Shown here: positions 1 through 9,234 of the stretch, piece after piece
How positions within the stretch are numbered: position 1 is the first letter of the stretch
Layout: each line of letters starts with the position of its first letter
The notes under the pieces: generated by a model
What the model was told of the DNA's origin: nothing
Database searches by the model: none
The model's input: the letters and a program-made list of their open reading frames with translations, nothing else
Translations under genes and position numbers: made by a program
Assembly (NCBI GenBank): GCA_938028665.1
Contig: CALIMB010000020.1
Coordinates: forward strand, 1 to 64,000
Source: an uncultured Thermomicrobium sp.
GTDB lineage: Bacteria; Chloroflexota; Chloroflexia; Thermomicrobiales; Thermomicrobiaceae
Direction: 5' to 3'
DNA: 64,000 nt

Positions 1-846
1 TGCCATCACTCGCGCGAGCGAGCGCGTTCAAACATGCAACCGCTCGCCAAACTGCCGGTGACTGGCCATGCATTCCAATTCCTCGTTTTCGAGATAACGA
101 ACCATGTTCCTATCAGTGAACCACCTCTATCCTAGAAGCACTCTCGGATGCTGTCAAGACCTTCTGCGAGCCCGTCGCGGCGATCACCGGGGATGCGTAG
201 CCCGGCAGAATGTCTTGTCTTCGTCTGCACACATGTTCTGCGCTTGGACAGATCGTCTCCGTGAGGATGTATTGCCTCGGCAGTGGTTCGACTTGCTTGG
301 CTTTCCAGAGACACTAGTCAGAGCGTCAGTCTATCGGTGGTGAAAGCGCTCTCGTGGCTCGCGCGAGCTTCAGAACATCATTGGGGGGCTGTGCACTGGA
401 ACGGAGCGCCGGTACGGCTTCAAGGAGGTAAGTATCAGATGGCGCTTCCCGGTCTTCCCTGCCTGCTCGGCAAGCCCTGCTGAGAGGGTTGAGGAAGTCT
501 TAGCGAAGACAAGAGGGCAATTGATTCCTGTTCTGCAACTGCAAGACTTCGGCCGAGCCATGGTGGAGCACCGGAGCAATGCTGTGGAGCATGATGCTTA
601 CCGCCCGTCGTGCGATGACGCCCTGGTCCGGATCTCAATGGCGGGTTTTCAGTGCATAGGCACCATGCCATTTACTGCTCCTTCTTGTGCCTTCTCGATG
701 TTAGTCTGGTCTGGTAGGCCCTACACGACACCAAAAGTTGCCGGACGAGAGACGACAGAGGGTACAGTGGAGTTATGCACACTGTACCCCTGCGGCCGGA
801 ACTCGGCGATGATCGTTCGGCGATCCAGCAATGGGCGAGAAGTTGG
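1..846. other. Gene-poor stretch, nothing recognised
   Basis: No reading frame here looks like a known protein. The short frames on both strands lack a good ribosome binding site and have no recognisable motif. The stretch looks like old non-coding or decayed sequence, in line with the pseudogene further right. No tRNA or rRNA signature was seen. Confidence 0.5.
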
Positions 847-1023
847 TCAGCTCATGGTTCCGCTCAGGCGCTCTCTGAGTTGTGTGGCGCAGGTCTCGAT
901 CTGACTCATGATCCAGCGGACCATGCGTCGCCGAAGCTCCTGGCCGCTCGCTGGTGCCAAGAGCAGCCCAAGCAGTAGCCCCCACGTGAAAAACTTGGCA
1001 GCAGTTCGCAGGCGTCCCATCAT
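847..1023 (-). CDS. Small YtxH-like membrane protein
   Basis: This 58-residue frame is too short for usual ORF cut-offs. It begins with two consecutive ATG codons (1023 or 1020), six bases after the stop of the neighbouring YtxH-like gene, with AGGGA about ten bases upstream. The protein has one N-terminal hydrophobic segment (about residues 10-24) that reads GLLLGLLLAPASGQELR. That is the typical YtxH/gas-vesicle-GvpP-like pattern: a glycine-rich membrane anchor, then AP-x-SG-x-ELR and a charged amphipathic tail. YtxH proteins are small general-stress membrane proteins of unclear biochemistry. It is probably co-transcribed with the upstream gene. Alternative: a truncated paralogue of that gene. 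Confidence 0.6.
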   Translation of the reverse strand: MMGRLRTAAKFFTWGLLLGLLLAPASGQELRRRMVRWIMSQIETCATQLRERLSGTMS

Positions 1024-1029
1024 TGGTGC

Positions 1030-1323
1030 TCAGTCCCTAGATTCGGCCATCATACTTGTCGGTGCAGGTTCTTCGACCTTCTTCTCCAGATGTTCTTCCT
1101 TTCGCGTCGCAAACCTCTCGCGGACAGTTTGGACCTGTGCCTGGAGGGCAGTAGCGACCTGCCCACCTTGTGCGAGTGCCCACTTGACAAACTCATTGGT
1201 GCGTTCCTGCCAGGCTGGCAAGAACTCCCGGCGCTTCGGAACACTTAGCCAGACCGCCAACGCGCCGAGCACAGTGCCGAGCGCGAGGCCACCGATGAAG
1301 CTGCGCAAAGTTCCTCGTCGCAT
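1030..1323 (-). CDS. YtxH-like membrane protein
   Basis: 97 residues. The ATG at 1323 is chosen because GGGAGGGAGGT lies just upstream; a longer in-frame extension to 1497 lacks such a site and looks non-coding. Residues 9-26 form one membrane helix (FIGGLALGTVLGALAVWLS). A cytoplasmic, charged, probably coiled-coil tail follows, rich in Glu, Arg and Gln (about residues 35-85). This is the architecture of YtxH-family stress proteins; the exact role is unknown. It is followed six bases later by a second, shorter YtxH-like gene, so the two look like a small operon. The family assignment rests on architecture rather than a catalytic motif. Confidence 0.65.
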   Translation of the reverse strand: MRRGTLRSFIGGLALGTVLGALAVWLSVPKRREFLPAWQERTNEFVKWALAQGGQVATALQAQVQTVRERFATRKEEHLEKKVEEPAPTSMMAESRD

Positions 1324-1627
1324 CGTTGACCTCCCTCCCGGAGTGGCCTCCGCTATGGAGCAAATCAAGAAGATCGCTCCAAGGCAGTGTAATCGGTCGA
1401 GTTGGATCGTGCAACCAGGCACAAACGGTCGCGAGGAGATGAGGTGATGGGGTGGAGCACCCCGGTCGCAATGACCAGCATGCGGGTAGCACGCCACCTG
1501 CGATCATGCGGCGCTCTGTTATGCGGTAGCCGCCTCCTACGGTGTCACACGGTGCGGGTCTGTCAGTGCGGTACTTGCAGAGACGCCTTGTCGGTGGATT
1601 GGTGGATGGATCTTGTTCTTGAGACGG
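1324..1627. other. Intergenic region
   Basis: No gene seen. It separates the leftward YtxH-like pair from the rightward broken binding-protein gene and so should hold, or have held, promoters in both directions. Confidence 0.5.
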
Positions 1628-1657
1628 TTTACTTCAGTGCTTTTCTATAGGTAGAAT
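1628..1657 (+). promoter_or_regulatory. Possible promoter remnant for LivK pseudogene
   Basis: TTTACT (1628-1633), an 18-bp gap and TAGAAT (1652-1657) resemble a sigma-70 promoter. It lies 43 bases before the ATG at 1701, which also keeps a GAGGGAG ribosome site. Seen by eye only. Confidence 0.35.
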
Positions 1658-2158
1658 CAGGTGTCTGCGCTTGGGCACTCGGCAGGACGAGGGAGAACAG
1701 ATGAACCACGGGCGAATCTCCCGACAGCAATTGCTCAAGCGCAGTGTTGTCATCGCGAGTACACTCCTCGCCGCGTACCGCTCGGTGCCGGCAACTGAGG
1801 CAGATCGCTCCTCCCCGGTCTCTGTCACGACTGTGAGAGCGACGGTGCCAACAGCTTGAAGCACGGCAACAGTGTTAATGCCATCGGGCGAGCCGGTGTG
1901 GTTCGTCATGATCGTCGCGCTTTCCGGACTGTTCGCTTCACTTGGGGAGAGTCTCGTTCGTCGTATCCAGCTTGCTCTGGACGAACTCGGTACCCAGGTT
2001 GCTGGCCGGGAACTCCCAGTCTTGGTCGAGATACGGCCCACAGTCCTGACCAAGCGCTGGCCAAAGCTCGGGAGCTTGTCGAGCGAGACACGTGCACATC
2101 TTGACAGGCGTGATGCTGAGTAGCAAGGCTGGGACGCTGGGTGATTCCATCGTCTCGG

Positions 2159-2259
2159 CACGGGTGCCGCTCATTGAGTACCGGTGGCTTGCATCTCCGC
2201 AACTTGTTTCGCGAAGCGTCGCATGAGGGGTGCCGCTCATTGAGTAACGCTGGATTGCC
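2159..2259. repeat. Imperfect direct repeat, 66-bp period
   Basis: GGGTGCCGCTCATTGAGTA occurs identically at 2162-2180 and 2228-2246. Similarity continues for another dozen or so bases (MCGSTGGMTTGC). The rest of each 66-bp unit is only weakly alike. In the binding-protein reading, the unit duplicates the SNAG/TRD segment (LSTGGL versus LSNAGL), so a 22-codon tandem duplication inside the pseudogene is the simplest explanation. Confidence 0.7.
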
Positions 2260-2673
2260 GGGGCTCACCCGGGATGCGAAGCTGCGCAGTCCGCTTATCT
2301 TCTCTGGCTCAATCGCCAATGGCAGCATGGGGCACCTTACGGTCCGTATGTCTACAAGTAGCTTGGTTACCGGCGAGTGGTGCTGACCGGACTTGGCTAC
2401 TGGGCCGGACGTGACAAAGTAGGAGCGTTCGCTCAGCGTTTGCAGGCCGCTGGGGTGAAATCATCGGCGAAACTCTGTGCACCGGTTGCTACCCCTGATT
2501 TGGGGTCGTATCTCTGACCCGTAGCCCATCTACCGGTCGATCCGGTCTTCGCCCTCCTCTGGTGTGGATGCAGGACGGTTATCCAGCAGGATGCGGACTT
2601 CGGGTTCAAAGACCGCATCCGTTGTTCGGATCAGGTGAGACGGTTGACGAAAGCACCTTGCCGAAGGGGGTGA

Positions 2674-2832
2674 GGCTGCTCTTGACTAGGTCGGTTCGTC
2701 ACCTGTTCTACCGTGAGTCTGAACGCCCGACAAAATGGGGCTGCTCTTGACTATGTTAGGTCCTCACTCAGTGGCGCATTCACAAAATCGTGGTACGACC
2801 GATGGCTGTTCTTGACTATGTGAGTTCCTCAC
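2674..2832. repeat. Three 29-bp repeats, exact 65-bp period
   Basis: Three copies start at 2674, 2739 and 2804 and share GGCTGYTCTTGACTA plus a final TCAC. The middle and right copies differ at only a few positions; the left copy is more diverged. The two 36-bp intervals are not obviously alike. Read in reverse, the right copy contains the small palindrome GTGAG-GAA-CTCAC. It looks superficially like a tiny CRISPR array. However, it lies where the LivK pseudogene is about 130 bp (two units) too long, and units 1 and 3 both resemble the same protein segment. A tandem triplication of coding sequence is therefore more likely. Confidence 0.65.
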
Positions 2833-3180
2833 ACTCTGTACTCCTCCACGATGCTGCGGAAGACCAAGCGTTTGTTCGACATTGCCGTGAGTGCTGTCGT
2901 TCAACAGAAACCAGTTTATCCATAAAGAATACCTTACTGGCCGAGTGATCGGCGAGGTTTTCGGTGCCTCCAACGGGGTTGTCGAGGATACAATCGCATT
3001 CCTCGAGGTGCTCCAAGCGGTCCGATACACTGGGCTGACCGGCGAATTCTGCTTCCCTGCAGAGTGACAAAGAGATGTGATCACGGTCGTCATCCGAGGC
3101 GTCGAGCGCTCGCCACGTGGTGAATAGTGTTCTTCTCGAGCTTCTTCGTGACATCGCTGATGTCTTCTTTTGGGCCAAGA

Positions 3181-3926
3181 TGGTACGCTCCAGCCATTCC
3201 TGTTTTGGCTGCCGCTCCTCCACAGAGGGCGTGCCTTGAATGTCCCTCATCAAGCACAACGCCAAAGCTCTACCCTTCTTCCTTCAGGATGGGTGTTCGG
3301 TGGTGCTTAGCTCTGTAAGCCTCCTGGCCACAAGGATCAGTATCCTCCTGCCAATTGCTCTCCACGGGGAGGCGATGATGGCTCAGGGTTGTATTCTGGA
3401 TGGATCAGGGAGAATGCTGCGGCAGGGCACTTGCTATCTTCCGATAGGAGGGATTCGTCAGTGTGGGCGAGCCAGAGAGCGAACTCCATGGCGAGAGAAG
3501 GGCGACAGCCCCTCTGGGAACTCAGGCGCAGTGCAAAGGATGCTGGTGTGTACGCCAAGTTTGGGCGCGTCCTAGAACGAAGAACTCGGGCGTACTACAC
3601 AAGGTGCGGGGGCACGAGAGGACGGCAGATGATGCGCTGTCTGGACTAAGATGCCCGGTGCCCAGACTTTGGGGGTATCGCAACCTTCTTGAGGGATCCG
3701 CAAATAGTCCATCGTGCTGATGAGCGGTTGAGTCAGAACATGGCGGGCAGGCGATGCCTTTGCGTTGCAGGGTAGAGAGTGCGTCAGGCTGCAGTGTAAG
3801 GGTCGTCTCCGCTCTTCACGGTACTTGGAGAGCTGTGCCTTCCTTGAGTGCTGACGCTCCGCAGAGTTGATTTGGCTGCCGCGGTCATTCTTGCTGCAGA
3901 GATGTGCCGGAAGCATATTGGACGCG
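3181..3926. other. Gene-poor stretch before sucC
   Basis: About 750 bases without a supportable gene on either strand. Short open frames have no ribosome site and no family features. It may hold further decayed remnants of the transporter locus to its left, such as permease genes, but none could be recognised. Confidence 0.45.
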
Positions 3927-3935
3927 TGGTATGAT
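3927..3935 (+). promoter_or_regulatory. Extended -10 promoter of sucCD
   Basis: TGGTATGAT matches an extended -10 element (TGnTATnAT type) about 32 bases before the sucC start. No good -35 box is present at the usual distance, which is tolerated with an extended -10. Predicted transcription would start near 3942. Confidence 0.45.
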
Positions 3936-3966
3936 CGGCTCGGTTGTTGAGTCGAAGGGTGGGGCG

Positions 3967-5103
3967 ATGGATCTTCACGAATACCAAGCTGCGGAGCTGC
4001 TTGCACGATACGGGATACCGATTAACCGGGGCATTCTGGCGCGGACTCCGGAAGAGGCGCGTGCAGCGGCGGAGCAACTAGGTAGCCGGGTCGTCGTGAA
4101 AGCGCAGGTTCATGCCGGCGGTCGTGGGAAGGCGGGCGGGATCCGGCTAGCAGATGATCCTATCCAGGCGGAAGCAGTTGCTCAGCAGATCCTCGGCATA
4201 AATATTCGAGGGAGGACCGTTCGCAAGGTTCTGGTCGCGCCGGCAGTTGCCTTTGAGCGCGAATACTACCTTGGTGTGGTGCTGGATCGGGATGCTCGTC
4301 GTATCGCAGTGATGGGGAGCAGTGCTGGTGGCGTCGACATCGAGGAAGTGGCGCGGGAGCATCCCGAAGCCATTGTGCGGGAATACGCTGATCCCTGCCT
4401 CGGTTTGCAGGACTTTCAGGCACGGCGGCTCGCTTTCCGACTGGGGATAGAGCCAGAGTTGGTGCGGGGATTTGCTACTCTTGCCCGCCAGCTCTATCAA
4501 GCCTATGTTGACTGTGATGCCTCCCTGGCGGAGATCAATCCACTCGTTCTAACGCGTGATCGTACGTGGCTCGCTCTCGATACGAAGGTCGTGCTAGACG
4601 ATAACGGTCTGTTCCGTCATCCCGATCTGGCTGAGCTTCGTGATCCGGAAGAAGAGGATCCGCTCGAGCGCGAAGCGCGACTAGCCGGTATAAGCTTTGT
4701 GCGCCTTAACGGTACAGTCGGCTGCATTGTGAACGGCGCTGGCCTCTCGATGGCGACAATGGATGCGATTCAGTTGTACGGTGGTGAGCCGGCAAACTTC
4801 CTCGACATCGGTGGTGGAGCCTCGGCGCAACGGGTCGCGGCGGCGCTGCGTCTGGTGGTGGCCGATCCGAATGTCCGTGCCATCCTGGTGAATATCTTCG
4901 GAGGGATCACGCGTGGTGACGTGGTCGCGCAGGGACTGCTTGAGGCTCTGCGTCAGGTCGAGGTACGGGTGCCGATGGTGATCCGCCTGGTCGGCACAAG
5001 ACAGGAAGAAGGGCGACAACTCCTTGAAGAGGCGGGTCTGACCGTGGTGGACACGATGGAAGAGGCGGCGCAGCGTGCTGTTTTGGCGGCGCAGAACCAG
5101 TGA
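3967..5103 (+). CDS. sucC: Succinyl-CoA synthetase beta subunit
   Basis: Forms, with SucD, the citric-acid-cycle enzyme that interconverts succinyl-CoA and succinate with nucleotide phosphorylation. The 378 residues are close to the usual 385-390. The N-terminal ATP-grasp part holds [18 protein letters not shown] (about 40-57) and [10 protein letters not shown] (near 190, metal/nucleotide site). The CoA-ligase-like C-terminal domain has FLDIGGGA (near 280) and [10 protein letters not shown] (near 308). The ATG at 3967 begins MDLHEYQA, as in other SucC proteins, and is preceded by GGGTGGGG; an in-frame extension to 3904 is not family-like. sucD follows 15 bases later, so the two are one transcription unit. 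Confidence 0.96.
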   Translation: MDLHEYQAAELLARYGIPINRGILARTPEEARAAAEQLGSRVVVKAQVHAGGRGKAGGIRLADDPIQAEAVAQQILGINIRGRTVRKVLVAPAVAFEREYYLGVVLDRDARRIAVMGSSAGGVDIEEVAREHPEAIVREYADPCLGLQDFQARRLAFRLGIEPELVRGFATLARQLYQAYVDCDASLAEINPLVLTRDRTWLALDTKVVLDDNGLFRHPDLAELRDPEEEDPLEREARLAGISFVRLNGTVGCIVNGAGLSMATMDAIQLYGGEPANFLDIGGGASAQRVAAALRLVVADPNVRAILVNIFGGITRGDVVAQGLLEALRQVEVRVPMVIRLVGTRQEEGRQLLEEAGLTVVDTMEEAAQRAVLAAQNQ

Positions 5104-5118
5104 GGTCGGGGGCAGCTG

Positions 5119-5994
5119 ATGGCGATCCTGGTCGATGACTCTACACGACTCCTGGTGCAAGGGATCACGGGGCGTGAGGGCTCGTTCCATACCCAGCAGA
5201 TGCTCGAGTACGGGACGAATGTCGTGGCCGGGGTGACACCTGGAGCAGGTGGGCGAGAGGTTCACGGCGTACCGGTCTTCAACACGGTTGCGGAGGCTGT
5301 TGCGGCGACTCAGCCGAATGCTTCGTTTGTTGCCGTGCCGGCGCCGTTTGCGCCTGACGCCATTCTGGAAGCGGCCGAGGCAGGTATCCCTCTTGTCGTC
5401 TGCATCACTGAGGGGATCCCGGTACTTGAGACGTTACGTGTCTATCATGGTGTACGTGAGCGAGGTGTCCGACTCATCGGGCCGAATTGCCCAGGCCTCA
5501 TCTCGCCAGGAAAGGCGAAGGTTGGCATCATGCCGGGTTTTATCCATACGCCGGGCCCGGTGGGCATCGTCTCGCGGAGTGGAACACTAACCTACGAGGT
5601 TGTTTGGGCACTAACACGTGCTGGGATCGGTCAGTCGACAGCAGTTGGGATTGGTGGTGATCCAGTTATCGGGACGTCATTCATTGAAGTGCTGGAACTT
5701 TTTCAAAACGATCCAGAGACACGGGCGATTGTCCTCATCGGTGAGATCGGTGGTGCTGACGAGGAGGCGGCTGCCGAGTTCATTCGGCAGCATGTGACCA
5801 AACCGGTTGTTGGGTTTATTGCTGGGCGGACAGCACCGCCCGGGCGGCGGATGGGGCATGCCGGGGCGATCATCAGCGGTGGGCGAGGGACTGCTGCCGA
5901 GAAGATCGCTGCACTCGAAGCGGTTGGTGTGCCGGTCGCCGAGCGTCCGGCACAGGTGGCGGAACTTGTTCGCCGCGTGCTTGAGGACATCTGA
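5119..5994 (+). CDS. sucD: Succinyl-CoA synthetase alpha subunit
   Basis: The 291 residues match the family length. The N-terminal CoA-binding Rossmann domain has [11 protein letters not shown] (about 15-25). The C-terminal flavodoxin-like domain carries the phosphohistidine loop GHAGAI, with the histidine near residue 246 where it is phosphorylated during catalysis. GPNCPGLI and SRSGTLTYE are further family signatures. It lies 15 bases after sucC with GAGGTCGGGG as ribosome site. It acts as a complex with SucC in the cytoplasm. Nothing unusual was seen. Confidence 0.96.
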   Translation: MAILVDDSTRLLVQGITGREGSFHTQQMLEYGTNVVAGVTPGAGGREVHGVPVFNTVAEAVAATQPNASFVAVPAPFAPDAILEAAEAGIPLVVCITEGIPVLETLRVYHGVRERGVRLIGPNCPGLISPGKAKVGIMPGFIHTPGPVGIVSRSGTLTYEVVWALTRAGIGQSTAVGIGGDPVIGTSFIEVLELFQNDPETRAIVLIGEIGGADEEAAAEFIRQHVTKPVVGFIAGRTAPPGRRMGHAGAIISGGRGTAAEKIAALEAVGVPVAERPAQVAELVRRVLEDI

Positions 5995-6027
5995 GCGCAT
6001 GGCACCAGAGGAAGGATAAGGAACAGC

Positions 6028-6675
6028 ATGCCGGTCGAACTCGTCCCCCACCAGAGCCTTATCGTCTTGGGGCGACTCGCCGGCAGTCGCGGCTATCTCT
6101 GGGGAACCGGTGGGAACCTCAGCCTACGCCGCAGCGAGTCGCACTTTCTGATCACGATGCGTGGCACCGCGCTTGATCAGCTCGATACCCAGGACTTCGT
6201 CTTGGCACCGCTGCAAGGAGGACCAGGCGAGCCGCCAGAGGCATCAACCGAAATCCAACTCCATCGCCGCATCTACCAGGCGCGCTCAGATGTCCGCTGC
6301 GTGATTCATCTCTCGCCCTTCTACACCACGCTGGTTGCCTGTACCAACATCGAACTGCCGACCGACCTTGTACCTGAGACGGTACTCTATTTGGGCGAGA
6401 TCGCCCGTGTGCCGTATATCCAGCCAGGTACCGATGAGCTGGCCCGGGCCGTTGCTGAAGCGCTTGGTAGGGACCGTTGGGTCGTGATTATGGCCAATCA
6501 CGGCGTCGTAACCGTGGGGGAGTCACCGCTCGACGCATTCCGGCGCGTCGAGGTGTTGGAGTTCCTCTGCCGTCTCGTGGTGACCGCACGCAGCGCTGAG
6601 ATGGAACTCCACCGCATTGGTGAGGAGGCAGTTGCGGCACTGCGGCGCAGCTATGGTGCGAAAGCCCGTTGGTAA
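6028..6675 (+). CDS. Class II aldolase/adducin-family protein
   Basis: 215 residues, of the fold that includes L-fuculose-1-phosphate aldolase and ribulose-5-phosphate epimerase. Seen in order: GTGGNLS (26-32, phosphate-binding), EASTEIQLHRRIY (near 70-83, with the catalytic acidic residue), IHLSPFY (near 92) and MANHGVV (near 156). In active members the third motif normally reads H-x-H-S-P and supplies two zinc ligands. Here one residue is missing and only one histidine remains, so metal binding and aldolase activity are in doubt. The ribosome site AAGGATAAGGA precedes the ATG, 33 bases after sucD, suggesting co-transcription. Substrate unknown. Confidence 0.85.
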   Translation: MPVELVPHQSLIVLGRLAGSRGYLWGTGGNLSLRRSESHFLITMRGTALDQLDTQDFVLAPLQGGPGEPPEASTEIQLHRRIYQARSDVRCVIHLSPFYTTLVACTNIELPTDLVPETVLYLGEIARVPYIQPGTDELARAVAEALGRDRWVVIMANHGVVTVGESPLDAFRRVEVLEFLCRLVVTARSAEMELHRIGEEAVAALRRSYGAKARW

Positions 6676-6738
6676 GTGGACGAGGGAGTTGAGCAGCTAG
6701 GTCACGCGAGGGGAAAGCGGTGGCGCTAGCTTGGCCCC

Positions 6739-9234
6739 CTAAACCTGGAAGGTCTTTGTTTGGCTGGAGAGAGGTGGTCGCGCGTACCGTGAGACGACTG
6801 GGATCCGGCGCGTAACAGTCGTAAGTGTCAGAGCGAGGAGCAGCATGGCCCCACCAACGCTCGCTGCCAGCAGTCCCCACTGGAGAGAAGGCGGCCGGTA
6901 GGTGAAAACGACAGTGTGCTGGCCCGATGGTACCCAGACAGCTTGGTAGATGCCGTCGGCTGTAGCAATCGAGACAGGCTTCCCATCCAGCTGCGCGTGC
7001 CAGCCGGGATCAGCGGTTACTGCGACGACGAGGTACGCCGGTGCACTCGTCTGGACGCGGACGTACAACCGGTTTGGTCCATCCCAGAACATCTGGGTGG
7101 TTCCTGTTGCGGTGGGATCGGGCGGTGGTAACGTACCGGTGAGCAGAAGCTCTCGTCGCGGGTCGAAGTCCGCTTCACAAAGACGCGCGAGTGCAGCTTC
7201 AAGGCTGGTGATAGTCGAGTTCGTGGCTAACCAGCTACGCGGCAGCGCGTGGGGATTCTCCCAGAGCACCAGCCCCTCCGCACTTGTCAACATTTGCGAG
7301 TAACGCATTCCTGGCTGGTACCCCTCACCAGATGTGAGAAGGAAGCGCACATTCAGGAGATCGAGCAGTGGGCGCTCCGGTGCACTTCGCGCGCACTCCA
7401 GTACTCTCGCATAGGCTGCCGGTTGCATCGGGTCGTAGAGGCCCCCAGCATCTTCGAGAGCGTGGACAGCGGCTGCGCTCGGCTGCCAACGGATGGTGAG
7501 GGAGAGCAGACGCCAGGGTCCGCCCTGGCGAGAAGCGCTGCGAACCGTTTCTACCACGCTGGGGTGACGGAAGTCACTGAGCAGGTCATCCGGAGTAGGA
7601 TTGAACGGTGCGGTCGCGCTAAAGAGGTCAAGCGTCACCAGGACAATCCCAGCCACTGCGCTCACGGTTGCTGGCAGTCGAGTCTGGTGTGTCCACAGCC
7701 AGACCATTACGAGCGAGAGCCAGAGGATTGCCAAGAGTACTCCTTCCAGCGCGACAATGGCTCGGATCGGCGGTGTGGCACTGGCAACAATAGGCAGGAG
7801 GAGGAGTGGTGTTATCAAAAAGCTGAGTGCAGCGATGCTGACAGCAAGGCCGCCTCGCAGGAGTGCTATTCCTTTGCGCTCGGTTTCCATGATCGCGGCA
7901 AGGCCAAGCGCGGCGAGCAATGCCAGGGTGAGATCGACGAAGAGAAGTGTGCGAGCCGGTGCGCGCAACAGATCGGCGAACGGAAGGAAGCGATAGACCC
8001 AGCCGTGCAACGGTGTATTGGGGCCGAACGCGTGCAAGAGTGCGAGTAGTCCAATGCCGCCAAGTGCCCAACGAAGTGGCTCGCGACTCCAAACGAGGCC
8101 GATCCCAGCGAGGAGCAGCGTGATAATCCCTGCATAGGCCCACACCTCTCCACTGGACCAATCTCCCCACCAGTTGGTGGGGTTGTCACCCCAGAGTCGT
8201 GGGAGGACAAAGGAGAGCAGTGCGAGAGGTTGAAGCGCAAACTCGCTCGATTGCTCGTAACTCAGTCCGCCGGCTCGCACCGATCGCCGGGCAAGTTCGA
8301 ACGAAGGAAGGAGCACTGGTGCCGCGAGCAGGAGTCCGCTCGTGATACCCAGTCCAGCACGGAGCCCCTCACCGATCAGTGGCCGGAGTGCCCTGAGCAA
8401 ATCCGCACGTGTGGATCCAGCAACCACTTCCCAGAACGTACGAAGTTGCGGATGATGCCACCGGGCCACACAGGCAAGCCACCACAGTCCACTCGCGAGG
8501 AGACTATACAGTAACGTCTGCTGGTGACCGCCGGTCGCGAGCAGGAAGGTAACTACCGTGATTCCGCTCACCCAGTGCCAGCGTTGCGTCGCAGTCAGGC
8601 GGGTAAGTGCCAGCCACAGCCAGGGGATCCAGACAGCAACCGCCAGCATTGAATAATGTCCGAGGTGGGCGACAAGAAAACCGCTATAGGGGAAGACAAT
8701 TCCGGCAGCGAGACTCGGGATCCGCCCAAGGCCGAGACCGTATCGTGTGAGGGCAAAGGCCCCAAGGCTTGCGATCGCATAGTGGATGAGCACCAGGAGT
8801 TCGAGCGCCCCGTAACTGAACGGTCGAGCGAGAAGCCAGACGAACCAGTTCGGCGGGTAAAGGATTCCGACCTGGTAGTTAGCCCAGTGAGGCAGACCAC
8901 CAAAGAGCGTGGGGTTCCAGAAGGGCACATGCCCCTCCTGGACTGTGCGGGCTGCAAAGGCGTGGAGCGGGAAAAAGAATGAGGCAAGATCACCACCGCC
9001 CCGTGGTACCTGCGCTGGGGTCGTCAACGGGCGCCAGAAGAAGAGGAGCCAAGTGAGCGCGAGTGCGCCGATCGCAATGAGTTCCCGGGCAAGAGGGCGA
9101 CGCCAGCGCCAGGCAGCAAGGATTGCCGTAAGCCAGAGGGTGGCAGTCAGTAGGACAAACCAGGTCGGGAGCAGTCCGGTCGTCCGCGGTGCGAGGTCGA
9201 CGCTCACTGTACCGCTCCGCGCAGGATCAGACAT
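6739..9234 (-). CDS. YfhO-like large polytopic membrane protein
   Basis: 831 residues. The start at 9234 (MSDPARSG) overlaps the 3' end of ychF by eight bases; the longer open frame to 9534 is antisense-like extension over ychF. The protein has about a dozen hydrophobic segments across residues 20-560, and an early loop with FFFPLHAFAARTVQEGHVPFWNP, typical of YfhO (GT-C-like) membrane proteins. A large soluble C-terminal domain (about 600-790) follows, then a final membrane helix near 795-815. Family members are linked to lipid-linked sugar transfer or glycosylation of wall polymers and proteins. The substrate here cannot be told. It is the last gene of the queC-ychF-yfhO run. Confidence 0.8.
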   Translation of the reverse strand: MSDPARSGTVSVDLAPRTTGLLPTWFVLLTATLWLTAILAAWRWRRPLARELIAIGALALTWLLFFWRPLTTPAQVPRGGGDLASFFFPLHAFAARTVQEGHVPFWNPTLFGGLPHWANYQVGILYPPNWFVWLLARPFSYGALELLVLIHYAIASLGAFALTRYGLGLGRIPSLAAGIVFPYSGFLVAHLGHYSMLAVAVWIPWLWLALTRLTATQRWHWVSGITVVTFLLATGGHQQTLLYSLLASGLWWLACVARWHHPQLRTFWEVVAGSTRADLLRALRPLIGEGLRAGLGITSGLLLAAPVLLPSFELARRSVRAGGLSYEQSSEFALQPLALLSFVLPRLWGDNPTNWWGDWSSGEVWAYAGIITLLLAGIGLVWSREPLRWALGGIGLLALLHAFGPNTPLHGWVYRFLPFADLLRAPARTLLFVDLTLALLAALGLAAIMETERKGIALLRGGLAVSIAALSFLITPLLLLPIVASATPPIRAIVALEGVLLAILWLSLVMVWLWTHQTRLPATVSAVAGIVLVTLDLFSATAPFNPTPDDLLSDFRHPSVVETVRSASRQGGPWRLLSLTIRWQPSAAAVHALEDAGGLYDPMQPAAYARVLECARSAPERPLLDLLNVRFLLTSGEGYQPGMRYSQMLTSAEGLVLWENPHALPRSWLATNSTITSLEAALARLCEADFDPRRELLLTGTLPPPDPTATGTTQMFWDGPNRLYVRVQTSAPAYLVVAVTADPGWHAQLDGKPVSIATADGIYQAVWVPSGQHTVVFTYRPPSLQWGLLAASVGGAMLLLALTLTTVTRRIPVVSRYARPPLSSQTKTFQV

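Larger units (their letters stand above)
1701..3180 (+). pseudogene. Broken LivK-type ABC substrate-binding protein
   Basis: The start keeps an ATG with GAGGGAG upstream and a Tat-like leader (RISRQQLLKRSVV then a hydrophobic run). Family-typical pieces follow in order, in changing frames: FASLGESLVRRIQLALDEL near 1935, PDQALAKARELVERD near 2050, LTGVMLSSKAG near 2101, SNAGLPGLTRDAKLRSPL near 2240, LGYRRVVLTGLGYWAGRD near 2361, PLFGSGETVDESTLPKG near 2615, and GVVEDTIAFLEVLQAVRYTG near 2980. Frames switch at least three times, and in-frame stops occur at 1857, 2224 and 2358. This order matches branched-chain amino acid periplasmic binding proteins (Peripla_BP_6 type). It also carries two internal tandem duplications. 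No intact LivHMGF genes are adjacent. The right end is approximate. Confidence 0.75.

Noticed and set aside
908-1447. 179-codon frame on the plus strand
   Set aside because: Antisense to the two YtxH-like genes, which have better starts and recognisable motifs.
2674-2832. Call as a CRISPR array
   Set aside because: Only three diverged units, lying within a decayed protein gene whose own sequence explains the units; no cas gene nearby. Kept as a repeat.
2816-3265. 149-codon frame on the minus strand
   Set aside because: Overlaps the C-terminal remnants of the LivK pseudogene on the other strand; no motif of its own.
7249-8049. 266-codon frame on the plus strand
   Set aside because: Antisense to the YfhO-like membrane protein gene, which has strong family features.
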